The notes under the pieces were generated by a model that worked only from the letters and a program-made list of their open reading frames with translations, was not told where the DNA came from and searched no databases. From contig NZ_CP115784.1 in the NCBI RefSeq assembly GCF_027913215.1, positions 3,254,306 to 3,318,305 on the forward strand: a DNA stretch of 64,000 bases. Direction: 5' to 3'. This DNA comes from Paracoccus aerodenitrificans (GTDB lineage: Bacteria > Pseudomonadota > Alphaproteobacteria > Rhodobacterales > Rhodobacteraceae). Positions 20,693 to 28,379 of this stretch are shown here, piece by piece. Position 1 is the stretch's first letter. Each line of letters begins with the position of its first letter. Position numbers and translations under genes: made by a program.

Positions 20693-21525
20693 TGTTCGAG
20701 ATCCTTCTTCAGCCCTTCACCTTCCCCTTCATGAACAAGGCGTTCGTGATCTGCCTTCTGGTCGCACCGCCCACCGCGCTTCTGTCCTGCTTTCTGGTCC
20801 TGAAAGGCTGGGCCCTGATGGGAGATGCGGTCAGCCATGCCGTGCTGCCGGGAATCGTGCTGGCCTATGTGCTGGGCCTGCCTCTGATCCTCGGAGCATT
20901 CGTGGCCGGGATGACGACCTCTCTGGCGACCGGGTATTTGTCCGAGAACAGCCGCGTCAAGCAGGATACGGTGATGGGCGTGGTCTTCTCGGGCATGTTC
21001 GGTCTGGGCATCGTGATGTATGTGGCGCTGCGTACCAATGTGGATCTGGACCATATCCTGTTCGGAAACATGCTGGGTGTCGGAGCGGCGGATATCATCA
21101 ATGCGGGTTGGATCTCGGCGGTTGTCTGCATCTCGCTGCTGGTAAAATGGCGGGATCTGATGCTGCATGCTTTCGATCCCGCGCAGGCAAAGGCCTCGGG
21201 CCTGCCGGTGGGGCTGCTGCATTATGGCTTGCTGACCATCCTGTCGCTGACCATCGTCGCCACGCTGTCCGCAACCGGCCTGATCCTCGCCGTCGGCCTG
21301 CTGATCGCGCCCGGAGCCATCGCATTCCTGCTCGTCCGCAGCTTCGGCATGATGCTGGTCGTGTCGGTGCTGGTCAATCTGGCAGGGATGCTGGGCGGCA
21401 CCTATGCCAGCTTCTTTCTGGACAGCGCCCCGGCGGCAACCATCGTACTGGTGCTGACGGCAATCTTCATCGCCGCATTCCTGCGCCGCGTGGCACTGAA
21501 CAAGCGGCGCAGCCAGATGGTCTGA
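20692..21525 (+). CDS. sitD: Manganese/iron ABC transporter permease
   Basis: A 277-residue ABC-3 permease, parallel to sitC: GWALMGDAVSHAVLPGI and LLIAPGAIAFLLVRSFG match the corresponding sitC motifs. The start at 20692 is chosen because it makes the TGATG overlap with sitC; the frame is open upstream inside sitC. It is the last gene of the sit operon and converges with the NTF2-like gene 72 bases away. Confidence 0.9.
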   Translation: MFEILLQPFTFPFMNKAFVICLLVAPPTALLSCFLVLKGWALMGDAVSHAVLPGIVLAYVLGLPLILGAFVAGMTTSLATGYLSENSRVKQDTVMGVVFSGMFGLGIVMYVALRTNVDLDHILFGNMLGVGAADIINAGWISAVVCISLLVKWRDLMLHAFDPAQAKASGLPVGLLHYGLLTILSLTIVATLSATGLILAVGLLIAPGAIAFLLVRSFGMMLVVSVLVNLAGMLGGTYASFFLDSAPAATIVLVLTAIFIAAFLRRVALNKRRSQMV

Positions 21526-21597
21526 GACCTCTTGCCGTTGTCAGCCGCCCGCAGACCTTCCGCGCTTCATCCTTGCTGGATGACGAAACCGGCAACC

Positions 21598-21969
21598 CTA
21601 ACCAGTGTAATAACTGCTGATCGCCTCGATTTTTTTCGCGGAGGTCGAGGTGAACCCGATCATATGCGCGAAACCGCGCATCTTGCCTCCGGACAGCCCG
21701 GTGATCCCGTTTGCCGCCCCGACCTTGCCGTGTGAAATCGCATGATCGACCGTGATATCAGAGGGCCGGTCCGCTTTCCTGACAGCCGCGACCACCGCCG
21801 CAGCGCCCTTGATCACCGCGCCGCTGGCAGTCCGCCAGATCACGTCATCCGCCAGTAATTCCGCATCCAGATCGCCGTTCTCAAGCCCGATTGCGATATC
21901 CTGCGCAAGCCGGTTCTTCGGAGAGTTCCCGCAATCGCCGCTGCCCTCAATCCTGATGTTCCCGGTCAT
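21598..21969 (-). CDS. NTF2/SnoaL-like domain protein
   Basis: A 123-residue protein with the cone-shaped NTF2/SnoaL pattern: a helix with LENGDLDAELLADDVIWRTASGAVIKGAAAVVAAV followed by alternating beta strands is described here in part by the segments DLDAELLADDV and VIKGAAAVV. Such proteins bind small hydrophobic ligands or act as isomerases; no catalytic residue can be assigned. It begins one base after the stop of the alpha/beta hydrolase gene, so the two are almost surely cotranscribed. Last gene of the minus-strand cassette. Confidence 0.65.
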   Translation of the reverse strand: MTGNIRIEGSGDCGNSPKNRLAQDIAIGLENGDLDAELLADDVIWRTASGAVIKGAAAVVAAVRKADRPSDITVDHAISHGKVGAANGITGLSGGKMRGFAHMIGFTSTSAKKIEAISSYYTG

Positions 21970-21970
21970 G

Positions 21971-22822
21971 TCAATGCCTTTGCGGAGTCTCGATCCGTCG
22001 GGTCAGCAGTCCGGGCAGTTCTTCGCGGGCCATGATGTTCGTATGCGTCGTATCCGGCAGCACGGCCAGCCACGCATCGGGGATCGTTTCTTTCATATGC
22101 AGCGCGTGGTCCACCGTCACGAAATCCGTATCGCCCAACACGATCTGCACCGGAACCTGAATGGCTGCCAGCTCTTCATCGCTCCATCCCCAATCCGAAG
22201 CGATCAGCGCACCGGTCTTCTGCATGGTCTGTTCGAAGGCTTCGGCGCCGCCCGGGTTCATCTCGGCGATATCGGCGGCCATTTGCGAGAACGCCTCTTC
22301 GCTCGGCAGCAGCGCCGCCACCTCGGGAGAGGGCTGATGCGTCGGGTCGCGGTTCATCTGCACCAGATCGGGCAACATACCCTCTCCGTTCTGACTGGCC
22401 GAGATCGCAGTCAATGAGGCGACCCGCTCAGGCGCGTTCACCGCAAGCTCCAACCCCAGCATCCCGCCCATCGAGAACCCGATGACATGGGCGCGATCCA
22501 CCTCCAGCACATCAAGCACGGCAAGCGTATCGCTGCGCATCGTCTCCAGCGTGATCGGGTTATCGTTCAGAGGGGTATGGCCGTGGCCCTGCTGCTCGAC
22601 TCCGATCACTGTACGGTCTTCTGAAAGCGCCGGGATCAAACCGGCAAAGTTCGATCCGATCGTCATCATCCCTCCATGCAGCAGCAGGACCGGAATCTGA
22701 TCCGAGGCGAGCTCGCCATGAACCTCATAATAGACCTCATGCCCGTCCACAGTCACCGTCTCGGCATGACCGGTAGTGGCGAGGGACAGTGCGGTGATTG
22801 CTGCAAGCATCGCGGGTTTCAT
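21971..22822 (-). CDS. Alpha/beta hydrolase, exported
   Basis: A 283-residue alpha/beta hydrolase with an N-terminal signal peptide (cleavage after TGHA, residue 20), so it probably acts in the periplasm. The oxyanion segment LLLHGGM is near residue 47, the nucleophile elbow GFSMGG has S117, the acid is in LGDTDFV and the histidine in PDTTHTNI. It could be an esterase, lactonase or haloperoxidase-like enzyme; the substrate is not readable. It lies between two NTF2/SnoaL-like genes in the HxlR-linked cassette. Confidence 0.82.
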   Translation of the reverse strand: MKPAMLAAITALSLATTGHAETVTVDGHEVYYEVHGELASDQIPVLLLHGGMMTIGSNFAGLIPALSEDRTVIGVEQQGHGHTPLNDNPITLETMRSDTLAVLDVLEVDRAHVIGFSMGGMLGLELAVNAPERVASLTAISASQNGEGMLPDLVQMNRDPTHQPSPEVAALLPSEEAFSQMAADIAEMNPGGAEAFEQTMQKTGALIASDWGWSDEELAAIQVPVQIVLGDTDFVTVDHALHMKETIPDAWLAVLPDTTHTNIMAREELPGLLTRRIETPQRH

Positions 22823-22846
22823 CTGTGGCTCCTATCAATGCGGGGT

Positions 22847-23305
22847 TCAGAAGATCCGGGCCGGCCCGCTGCCGGGTTCCAGATCCAGTGCCGCACGCTG
22901 ACTGTCATCCATATAGAACGGCACAGAATTATGGTGATGGGTGATCTTCCACCCCGTTTCGCTGCGCCGGAAGATCCAGCTGCCGCGAGCCCAGTAACCA
23001 CCGCTCTCGCCATCGCGTTGCACGGTGGTGTGGATAAAACCATGCGCGGCGGCCAGATCGCCCGACACGCTGATCGTCATATCGCGATAGCGCATCGTCG
23101 GGGGCATGTCCCAACCGTCGATCCAGTCCTGCAACCCGCCCGGATCGGCCGTCACCTGCAGGGGCGGTGGTAAATCGAAGAGAACGATATCCTCGGCATA
23201 GGGCGCCATGACCCCGGCTACGTCACCTGCCTGAAGAGCGCGGGCCTGTGTGTCCAGAAGGTCGCGTATCTCGGCTTCGGCATCTCGCATGTCAGGACCT
23301 TTCAC
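22847..23305 (-). CDS. SnoaL-like / DUF4440-type protein
   Basis: A 152-residue cytoplasmic protein of the YybH/SgcJ SnoaL-like group. It starts with the helix RDLLDTQARALQAGDVAGV and continues with PYAEDIVLFDLPPPL and the strand GYWARGSWIFRRSETGWKITHHHNSV-type ending, of which GWKITHHHNS is the family hallmark. These proteins bind small molecules or act as isomerases or dimerisation scaffolds. Second NTF2-fold gene in the cassette, 24 bases upstream of the hydrolase. Confidence 0.75.
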   Translation of the reverse strand: MKGPDMRDAEAEIRDLLDTQARALQAGDVAGVMAPYAEDIVLFDLPPPLQVTADPGGLQDWIDGWDMPPTMRYRDMTISVSGDLAAAHGFIHTTVQRDGESGGYWARGSWIFRRSETGWKITHHHNSVPFYMDDSQRAALDLEPGSGPARIF

Positions 23306-23386
23306 TGGATACAGAGTAAAACGAAGTCTGAGTCGGATGATTGCCGACAGCGCCGTGAAGAGGCATCGGCGGCAGCCAGGTCTTGC

Positions 23387-24181
23387 CTATTTTTCGGGTC
23401 CGACCACCGCAAAACCCGCGCCCTGTGGATCCTGCGCAACCGCGATGAAGGCCGGGCCGGGTACCTCGACAGGGCCGTGCAGCACCGTACCGCCCGCTGC
23501 CTTGATCTGATCGACCTTGGCAGTAACGCTGCCATCCACCCCGAAATAGGGCAGCCATGCCGGGACCGGCGCATTGCCCAACCCCATCACCGCGCCGATA
23601 TCTTTCCCCTCGCGGCGGATAAGCTGATAAACTCCCATCTCGCCCATATCCATCGCCTCACCCTCGGCCCAGCCGAAAACCCCGGAATAGAAGGCCTGCC
23701 CGGCCTCCGGGTCAGAGGTCATCAGCTCATTCCAGTTCCCATGCCCGGCCTTGTTCTGGTCGAAAGCACTTTCCCCCGCTTCCGCCCGCTTGCGGGTTTC
23801 GTCGGTCATCTCGGGTTGCATCACCCCGAACGCAGCACCCTGAGGATCGGCGAGGATCGCGAAGCGGCCCGTGCCCGGGACATATTCCGGCTCACGAAAA
23901 ACCCTTGCTCCGCGGGCCACGGCTATTTCGCAGAACGCATCGCAGTTATCGACAGCGAAATAGATCATCCAGCAGGGCGGCATTCCGGCCACGTCGTCGG
24001 GCATATTCATCAGCCCGGCGACCATCGAATCGCCAACGCTGGCAATATGATAGTCAAACCCCTCCATCCCCGAATCCGCCACATCCCAGCCGAGGATCTC
24101 GCGATAGAACGCCCCCGCATCGGCCAGTTTTCCCTGAGATGTGGTCAGCTCATACCAGCACGGGTTTCCGTGAAAATTCAT
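23387..24181 (-). CDS. VOC family protein, two-domain glyoxalase/bleomycin-resistance type
   Basis: A 264-residue protein with two vicinal-oxygen-chelate domains in tandem (about 1-120 and 130-264). Each has the WYELTTS or WNELMTSD start followed by FY and GW segments typical of the hydroxylase-like VOC group. Both halves end with DPQGAAFGVMQPE and DPQGAGFAVVGPE, showing the internal duplication. Metal ligands are not certain. Likely a cytoplasmic dioxygenase, lyase or ligand-binding protein for a small molecule; part of the HxlR-linked cassette. Confidence 0.8.
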   Translation of the reverse strand: MNFHGNPCWYELTTSQGKLADAGAFYREILGWDVADSGMEGFDYHIASVGDSMVAGLMNMPDDVAGMPPCWMIYFAVDNCDAFCEIAVARGARVFREPEYVPGTGRFAILADPQGAAFGVMQPEMTDETRKRAEAGESAFDQNKAGHGNWNELMTSDPEAGQAFYSGVFGWAEGEAMDMGEMGVYQLIRREGKDIGAVMGLGNAPVPAWLPYFGVDGSVTAKVDQIKAAGGTVLHGPVEVPGPAFIAVAQDPQGAGFAVVGPEK

Positions 24182-24254
24182 CGTCTTTCTCCCTGAACCG
24201 GGCGCTTGCCCGTTATGTGGTTTCAGTCTGCGAACTCCGTTATGCCGTTCTGTT

Positions 24255-24692
24255 TCAGTCCTCTCCGGCCGCGGTCGGATCGCCGGTCGAGACCATCCAG
24301 CTTGTGCCGAACCTGTCGCGGCACATGCCGAAACCCTCGGCGAAGAAGGTCTGGCTGAATGGCATGATCACCTCACCGCCATCGGCGAGCCGGTCGAACA
24401 GGGCCTGCGCCTCACCCGCATCGCCCTTCCAGACACCAACCGAGACCCCCGCCTGCGGCTTCCCGCCGAATTGCGGCGGCATATCTGCGCCCATCAGCAT
24501 CGCGCCGTCACCGGTCACAAGCTGGGCATGCAAGATCCAGCCCTGTTGTTCTTCGGGCAAGGGCGGCATGTCGCCGCCCTCCGGGATGTCAGAGAAAGGG
24601 CTCAGCACCGGCTTGGCACCGAAAACATCGCCATAAAAGGCGAAAGCCTCGGCGCATTGGCCCTGAAACGACAGATAGGGAACAAAACTCAT
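24255..24692 (-). CDS. VOC family protein, PhnB-like
   Basis: A 145-residue protein of the PhnB/YjdN-like VOC group. The start PYLSFQGQCAEAFAFYGDVFGA and the end FGMCRDRFGTSWMVS are hallmarks; the latter contains the conserved DRFG-W pattern. Members bind an unknown small molecule and have no settled reaction. It follows the DUF1428 gene by 12 bases and precedes the two-domain VOC gene, so the three are likely cotranscribed. Confidence 0.82.
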   Translation of the reverse strand: MSFVPYLSFQGQCAEAFAFYGDVFGAKPVLSPFSDIPEGGDMPPLPEEQQGWILHAQLVTGDGAMLMGADMPPQFGGKPQAGVSVGVWKGDAGEAQALFDRLADGGEVIMPFSQTFFAEGFGMCRDRFGTSWMVSTGDPTAAGED

Positions 24693-24704
24693 CCGATATC
24701 CCTC

Positions 24705-25427
24705 TCAGACGTCGTTTGAATCGAAGATCTTCTCGAAGCCGCCCCAGGCCATGCGCATCCCGTCAAACGGCATCTCGGGCATGTCCTGACCCTCCATCTC
24801 GGCCATCATCTGTTCAGCGGCCCTGTCGCAGGTGGCACGGTCCGGCCATGTGTTCCACGAAAACACGATCGCCTCGCCATCCTCGGCCTTTGTCGCGCGA
24901 TAGAAATCCGTCTGCTTGCCGCGCGGGACATCCGTCCCCCAATTCTCGAAATTGCCGAGACAGCCCTTGTCGCGGAAGCTTGGCCATGCCGCATCGGCCA
25001 TGTCGATATAGGCCTGCTTGTTCTTTTCCGGCGCGGCGGCGGCAAAGCCCTGAATATAATTCGCACCGTCCAGAGTCCCCTGCTCATAGACCGGCTCGAA
25101 CCCGCCGAAGATCATGCGGCTGCCATCGAAGGGCATCTCGGGCATGTCCTGCCCGACCTCGCCGGACATCATCGCCTCCCATGCCTTGTCGCTGGTTTCC
25201 TTGTCGGGCCATTCGACCCAGCTATAGACCACGGTTTCGTCGTCTTTCGCCTTCACTGCATCCAGCAGATCGGTCACCTTGCCCTTCTGGACATCGACGC
25301 CCCATCCCTCGACCATGCGGGTCGCGCCAAGTTCCTGAAAAATTGGCCAGCTATCCTTCGCATGTGCAAGATATGCGTCCTTGTTGGCAGTCGGCACGGC
25401 GGCCAGCATTCCGGAATAATACGTCAT
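24705..25427 (-). CDS. DUF1428 family protein, tandem duplication
   Basis: A 240-residue protein made of two DUF1428 (dimeric alpha-beta barrel) units, about 1-119 and 120-240. Each unit contains the near-identical block GQDMPEMPFDG followed by RM and GGFE. DUF1428 proteins are normally a single domain of about 115 residues that dimerises, so this is a covalent dimer. Function is unknown. The start ATG at 25427 has a GGGA ribosome binding site; the frame extends upstream into the divergent promoter region and should not be used. First gene of the cassette read away from the HxlR regulator. Confidence 0.8.
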   Translation of the reverse strand: MTYYSGMLAAVPTANKDAYLAHAKDSWPIFQELGATRMVEGWGVDVQKGKVTDLLDAVKAKDDETVVYSWVEWPDKETSDKAWEAMMSGEVGQDMPEMPFDGSRMIFGGFEPVYEQGTLDGANYIQGFAAAAPEKNKQAYIDMADAAWPSFRDKGCLGNFENWGTDVPRGKQTDFYRATKAEDGEAIVFSWNTWPDRATCDRAAEQMMAEMEGQDMPEMPFDGMRMAWGGFEKIFDSNDV

Positions 25428-25461
25428 CGCGAATCCCTTTCGGCGTTCATTTCCGAATCGG

Positions 25462-25500
25462 AGAATGCCAGTTGTAGTATTAAAAAACAACTGATAGTAT
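25462..25500. promoter_or_regulatory. Overlapping divergent promoters and HxlR operator
   Basis: A perfect 7-bp inverted repeat, CAGTTGT (25469-25475) and ACAACTG (25487-25493) with an 11-base AT-rich centre, sits between the DUF1428 gene and hxlR. Rightward, TTGTAG (25472-25477), 17 bases, TAGTAT (25495-25500) forms a promoter for the regulator, whose ATG is at 25507. Leftward, TTGTTT (25490-25485), 17 bases, CATTCT (25467-25462) forms a promoter for the cassette. One bound dimer would cover both -35 regions. Confidence 0.55.
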
Positions 25501-25506
25501 TTTTTC

Positions 25507-26172
25507 ATGACGAAACATGACGTGAAACTCCGCTATGATGAGGGCTGCCTCGTCTCACATGCGCTGAACCTGATCGGAGATCGCTGGGCGCTTCAGGTGG
25601 TGCGGGAACTGGTCTTCGGCCCCAAGCGCTTCCAGATGATCCGGGCGGGAATCCCCGGCATCACCGCCAGCGTACTGACGGCAAGGCTGACGCAGCTTGC
25701 GCAGGCCGGAGTGGTTCATCACGATCGGAAGCTGGGAATCTACATGCTGACCGATGCCGGGCACGGGCTTCTGCCGGTGCTGGAATCGCTGTGCCGATGG
25801 GCGATGACGGTTCCCGGCCATGACCCCACCCGCTTCATCAGCCCCTCTGCGCTGATGATCTCTATGGGTGTGAACCTTGTCGCCACGCCGGAAGAAGAGG
25901 CAGTGGCCGGGTTCGATTTCGGAAATGAGTCCTTTCGCATGACCGTCCGTAACGGCAAGGTGCAGACCGTCGCGATGCAGGCACCTGATACCCCGTTCGT
26001 TCTGAAAGGCAGCGGCAATGGGCTGGCCTTTGCCATCTATGGCACCGCGCCGCTTGTCCTGATGATCGCGAAGGGCTTTGTCTCTGCCGAAGGCGATCTT
26101 TCCGCTGCACAGGGTTTCGTCAATCTGTTCAGACTGGGAAGTGGAGGCACGAAGAAAACCAGCACGGGTTGA
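25507..26172 (+). CDS. HxlR-family transcriptional regulator with C-terminal ligand-binding-like domain
   Basis: A 221-residue regulator. Residues 1-100 are a winged helix of the HxlR type (GDRWALQVVRELVFGPKRF, then GITASVLTARLTQLAQAGVV). The C-terminal half, from about residue 120, is an added alpha/beta domain resembling SCP2 sterol-carrier folds, ending SAEGDLSAAQGFVNLF; canonical HxlR proteins stop near 110-120 residues. It is therefore a candidate one-component sensor for the small-molecule cassette it faces. Its predicted -10 box ends 6 bases before the ATG, implying a leaderless mRNA. Confidence 0.85.
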   Translation: MTKHDVKLRYDEGCLVSHALNLIGDRWALQVVRELVFGPKRFQMIRAGIPGITASVLTARLTQLAQAGVVHHDRKLGIYMLTDAGHGLLPVLESLCRWAMTVPGHDPTRFISPSALMISMGVNLVATPEEEAVAGFDFGNESFRMTVRNGKVQTVAMQAPDTPFVLKGSGNGLAFAIYGTAPLVLMIAKGFVSAEGDLSAAQGFVNLFRLGSGGTKKTSTG

Positions 26173-26176
26173 TGTC

Positions 26177-26209
26177 TTGCCTGCGTATCGCTGATCATTG
26201 AGCAGGCAA
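26177..26209 (+). terminator. Hairpin downstream of the HxlR gene
   Basis: TTGCCTGC (26177-26184) and GCAGGCAA (26202-26209) form an 8-bp perfect stem with a 17-base loop, 4 bases after the stop codon. There is no T-run after it, so termination may be weak. Confidence 0.4.
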
Positions 26210-26233
26210 AACCGACCCTTGCCGCTCCGTAAG

Positions 26234-26261
26234 TCTTTGCTGAAAAGATATAATCTTTGCT
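26234..26261 (+). promoter_or_regulatory. Direct repeats flanking a TATAAT box upstream of the PRC-barrel gene
   Basis: TCTTTGCT occurs exactly at 26234-26241 and 26254-26261, one period of 20 bases (about two helical turns) apart, with a consensus -10 TATAAT at 26249-26254 between them. A perfect -35-like TTGACA at 26265-26270 and GGAAAC at 26289-26294 follow, but none of these has a well-spaced partner. The promoter of the PRC-barrel gene lies in this region; which elements are used is unclear. Confidence 0.3.
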
Positions 26262-26346
26262 AACTTGACAGACATTTTCGTGATCGCCGGAAACGTTTTG
26301 TCAGCGTCCGGGTTATGTAGGTCCAAAGCATGGAAAGGAATTAACC

Positions 26347-26835
26347 ATGAAAAATCTGTATTTGACCTCCGCTATCGTTCTGGCCCTTGGCGGCACCGCT
26401 TTTGCGCAGACCGCAGCGACTGAAACGCCTGCCACCACCGATGCGCCTGCTGCCGATGCAGCCGCCAGCGATCCGGGTCAGGCAATGGAAACCGGTCTTC
26501 TTCGCGCTTCTGCTCTGGAAGGCGTCGACATCTTTACCGTCGACGTGACCGGCGAAACCGAATGGGACGATACCGCGACCTATACGGAAATCGACGCCGA
26601 CTGGGACAAGATCGGTGAAGTCGAGGATCTGATTCTCAACGCCAATGGCGAAATCGTCGGTGCGATTGCCGAAGTCGGCGGCTTCCTTGGCCTTGGCGAA
26701 AAGGAAGTCGTGCTGGAGCCGGCAGAGGTTGCCTATGTCATGACCGAAGACCGCATCGCGGTGGTCTCGGCACTCAGCAAGGAAGCGCTTGAGCAGCGCG
26801 AGGAACTGGCCGAAGAGCTTCGCGATCAGGACTGA
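26347..26835 (+). CDS. Exported PRC-barrel domain protein
   Basis: A 162-residue acidic protein with a Sec signal peptide cleaved at TAFA-QT (residue 20), an Ala/Thr/Pro-rich spacer to about residue 40, and a PRC-barrel-like domain at about 75-140 (IGEVEDLILNANGEIVGAI). PRC-barrel proteins occur in photosynthetic reaction centres and RimM and, as here, in exported proteins of unknown role. A good AAAGGAATT ribosome binding site precedes the ATG. It stands alone with its own long upstream region and a GC-rich terminator, suggesting a separately regulated, possibly abundant, envelope protein. Confidence 0.78.
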   Translation: MKNLYLTSAIVLALGGTAFAQTAATETPATTDAPAADAAASDPGQAMETGLLRASALEGVDIFTVDVTGETEWDDTATYTEIDADWDKIGEVEDLILNANGEIVGAIAEVGGFLGLGEKEVVLEPAEVAYVMTEDRIAVVSALSKEALEQREELAEELRDQD

Positions 26836-26859
26836 TCCCGGCTTTTCGTCGAAACGCAG

Positions 26860-26880
26860 CGCCCCGGCTTGTCCGGGGCG
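26860..26880 (+). terminator. Terminator-like hairpin after the PRC-barrel gene
   Basis: CGCCCCGG (26860-26867), loop CTTGT, CCGGGGCG (26873-26880): an 8-bp perfect GC stem 25 bases past the stop codon. The tail gttcgcatttg is only moderately T-rich. Confidence 0.6.
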
Positions 26881-26964
26881 TTCGCATTTGAATCGCGCCC
26901 CGAGTTGCTCTATTTCCTGCGGAAGCGGCTTACGCTCTTTGTCACCACGCGATCAGGAAGCTGA

Positions 26965-28110
26965 ATGACACATTCCGACAAGATCTGGGAAAACCCGGCA
27001 GAACTCATCCGCGAGACCCGACCGGAAAATCCGGTGATGGCCTTCGCCCCGGATGTCCTGCAGGACACGGCGCGGCGCTTTCTGGACGGGTTTCCGGGGC
27101 TGGTGACCTATGCCGTCAAATCGAACCCCGAGGAAGCCGTGATCGAAAATCTCGTCGCGGCAGGGGTGCAGGGTTTCGACGTGGCCTCTCCGGCCGAGAT
27201 CGACCTGATCGGCCGTCTGGCTCCGGGGGCCGCGCGGCATTATCACAATCCGGTCCGCTCCCGTGCCGAAATCGAACATGCGGTCAAGGCGGGTGTGACA
27301 TCGTGGTCGGTGGACAGCGCCTCCGAACTGGACAAGCTGATTGACATGGTGCCCGCCGAAGGCTGCGAAATCTCGCCGCGCTTCAAGCTACCCGTTGCCG
27401 GTGCGATCTATGATTTCGGCTCGAAATTCGGGGCAACGCCGGAACTGGCGGCGGAACTTCTCAAGCGGGTTTCCGCGGCGGGATTCATTCCGTCCCTGAC
27501 CTTCCATCCCGGCACGCAATGCACCGATCCCGGCGCGTGGGAGCAATATATCCGCACCGCTGCGGATATCTGCACCGAGGCCGGTGTGAAGGCAAAGCGG
27601 CTGAATGTCGGTGGCGGTTTCCCCTCGCATCGTGTTCACGGTGTGGAACCTGCGCTTGACGATATTTTCGGGCTGATCGGTCGCGTCACCGCCGAGGTGT
27701 TCGGCGCGGATGCACCGAATCTTGTCTGTGAGCCGGGTCGGGGGATTTGCGGCGATGCGTTCTCGCTGATCACCTGCGTCAAGGCGGTCCGCGACGGAGA
27801 GCATGTCTTTCTGAATGACGGCGTCTATGGCGGTTTGGCCGAGCTTCCTATTGTCGGCAATATCGACCGTATCCAGCTTCTGACCCCGGAAGGAGAGCCG
27901 CGCGGCGGCGACGATACCGGCCGCGTCATCTTCGGCCCGACCTGCGATTCCGTGGATCGCCTGCCCGGAGAACTGACCCTGCCCGGCGATGTCCGTGAGG
28001 GCGACTATGTGATCTTTCACGGCGCGGGAGCCTATTCGGTTGTGACGAATACGCGCTTCAACGGTTTCGGGATGATGGAACGGGCGACGGTTCGCAGGCT
28101 GGAAAGCTGA
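26965..28110 (+). CDS. Type III PLP-dependent decarboxylase (ornithine decarboxylase-like)
   Basis: A 381-residue alanine-racemase-fold decarboxylase of the ornithine/lysine group. K52 in YAVKSNP is the PLP lysine, GGGFPSHR (about 211-218) the phosphate loop, CEPGRGICGDA a PLP contact, and C327 in CDSVDRL the cysteine from the partner subunit. It should yield putrescine or cadaverine. The HPGTQC segment is typical. Distinguishing ornithine from lysine or diaminopimelate needs comparison with characterised enzymes. It is monocistronic. Confidence 0.85.
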   Translation: MTHSDKIWENPAELIRETRPENPVMAFAPDVLQDTARRFLDGFPGLVTYAVKSNPEEAVIENLVAAGVQGFDVASPAEIDLIGRLAPGAARHYHNPVRSRAEIEHAVKAGVTSWSVDSASELDKLIDMVPAEGCEISPRFKLPVAGAIYDFGSKFGATPELAAELLKRVSAAGFIPSLTFHPGTQCTDPGAWEQYIRTAADICTEAGVKAKRLNVGGGFPSHRVHGVEPALDDIFGLIGRVTAEVFGADAPNLVCEPGRGICGDAFSLITCVKAVRDGEHVFLNDGVYGGLAELPIVGNIDRIQLLTPEGEPRGGDDTGRVIFGPTCDSVDRLPGELTLPGDVREGDYVIFHGAGAYSVVTNTRFNGFGMMERATVRRLES

Positions 28111-28341
28111 CGCGGATATCCGGTCTTGTTACCGGGCAGGGTTGCCCTATCCTGTCTGCACGTGCTGTGTACATCCGGTGTACGCGCTGTGCATGGTCAG
28201 TGCTGCGCAGACCGGTCCCGGAAAGCACGGTTCCGGGCCGTGATGCGTATTTGTTTATGCTAGGGCGGGGGCAAACCGGATCTCATGGCGCGGCGTCGTC
28301 TGCGTCGGAAATCGCAGCTTGGAAACAGGGGGGATCTCGGG
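28111..28341 (+). other. Intergenic stretch without a convincing gene
   Basis: Between the decarboxylase and the DUF2235 gene lie about 270 bases. GTACA/TGTAC arms around five bases (28169-28183) make a small palindrome. A 62-codon open frame at 28167 lacks a ribosome binding site and family resemblance and is not called. The last part holds the DUF2235 promoter. Confidence 0.4.
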
Positions 28342-28370
28342 TTGAGTTGCATTGAAGAAAACAGTGCTAT
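28342..28370 (+). promoter_or_regulatory. Promoter of the DUF2235 gene, predicted leaderless
   Basis: TTGAGT (28342-28347), 17 bases, TGCTAT (28365-28370). The -10 box ends 9 bases before the ATG at 28380, so transcription would begin within about three bases of the start codon. No Shine-Dalgarno sequence is visible, which agrees with leaderless translation. Confidence 0.45.
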
Positions 28371-28379
28371 TCTGAGCCG

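Noticed and set aside
26281..26310. TGATCG as part of an RpoE-type promoter upstream of the PRC-barrel gene
   Set aside because: The expected partner at 18 bases reads CGTCCG and does not fit.
28167..28355. A 62-codon plus-strand frame between the decarboxylase and DUF2235 genes
   Set aside because: No ribosome binding site, no hydrophobic or domain pattern, and it runs into the DUF2235 promoter.
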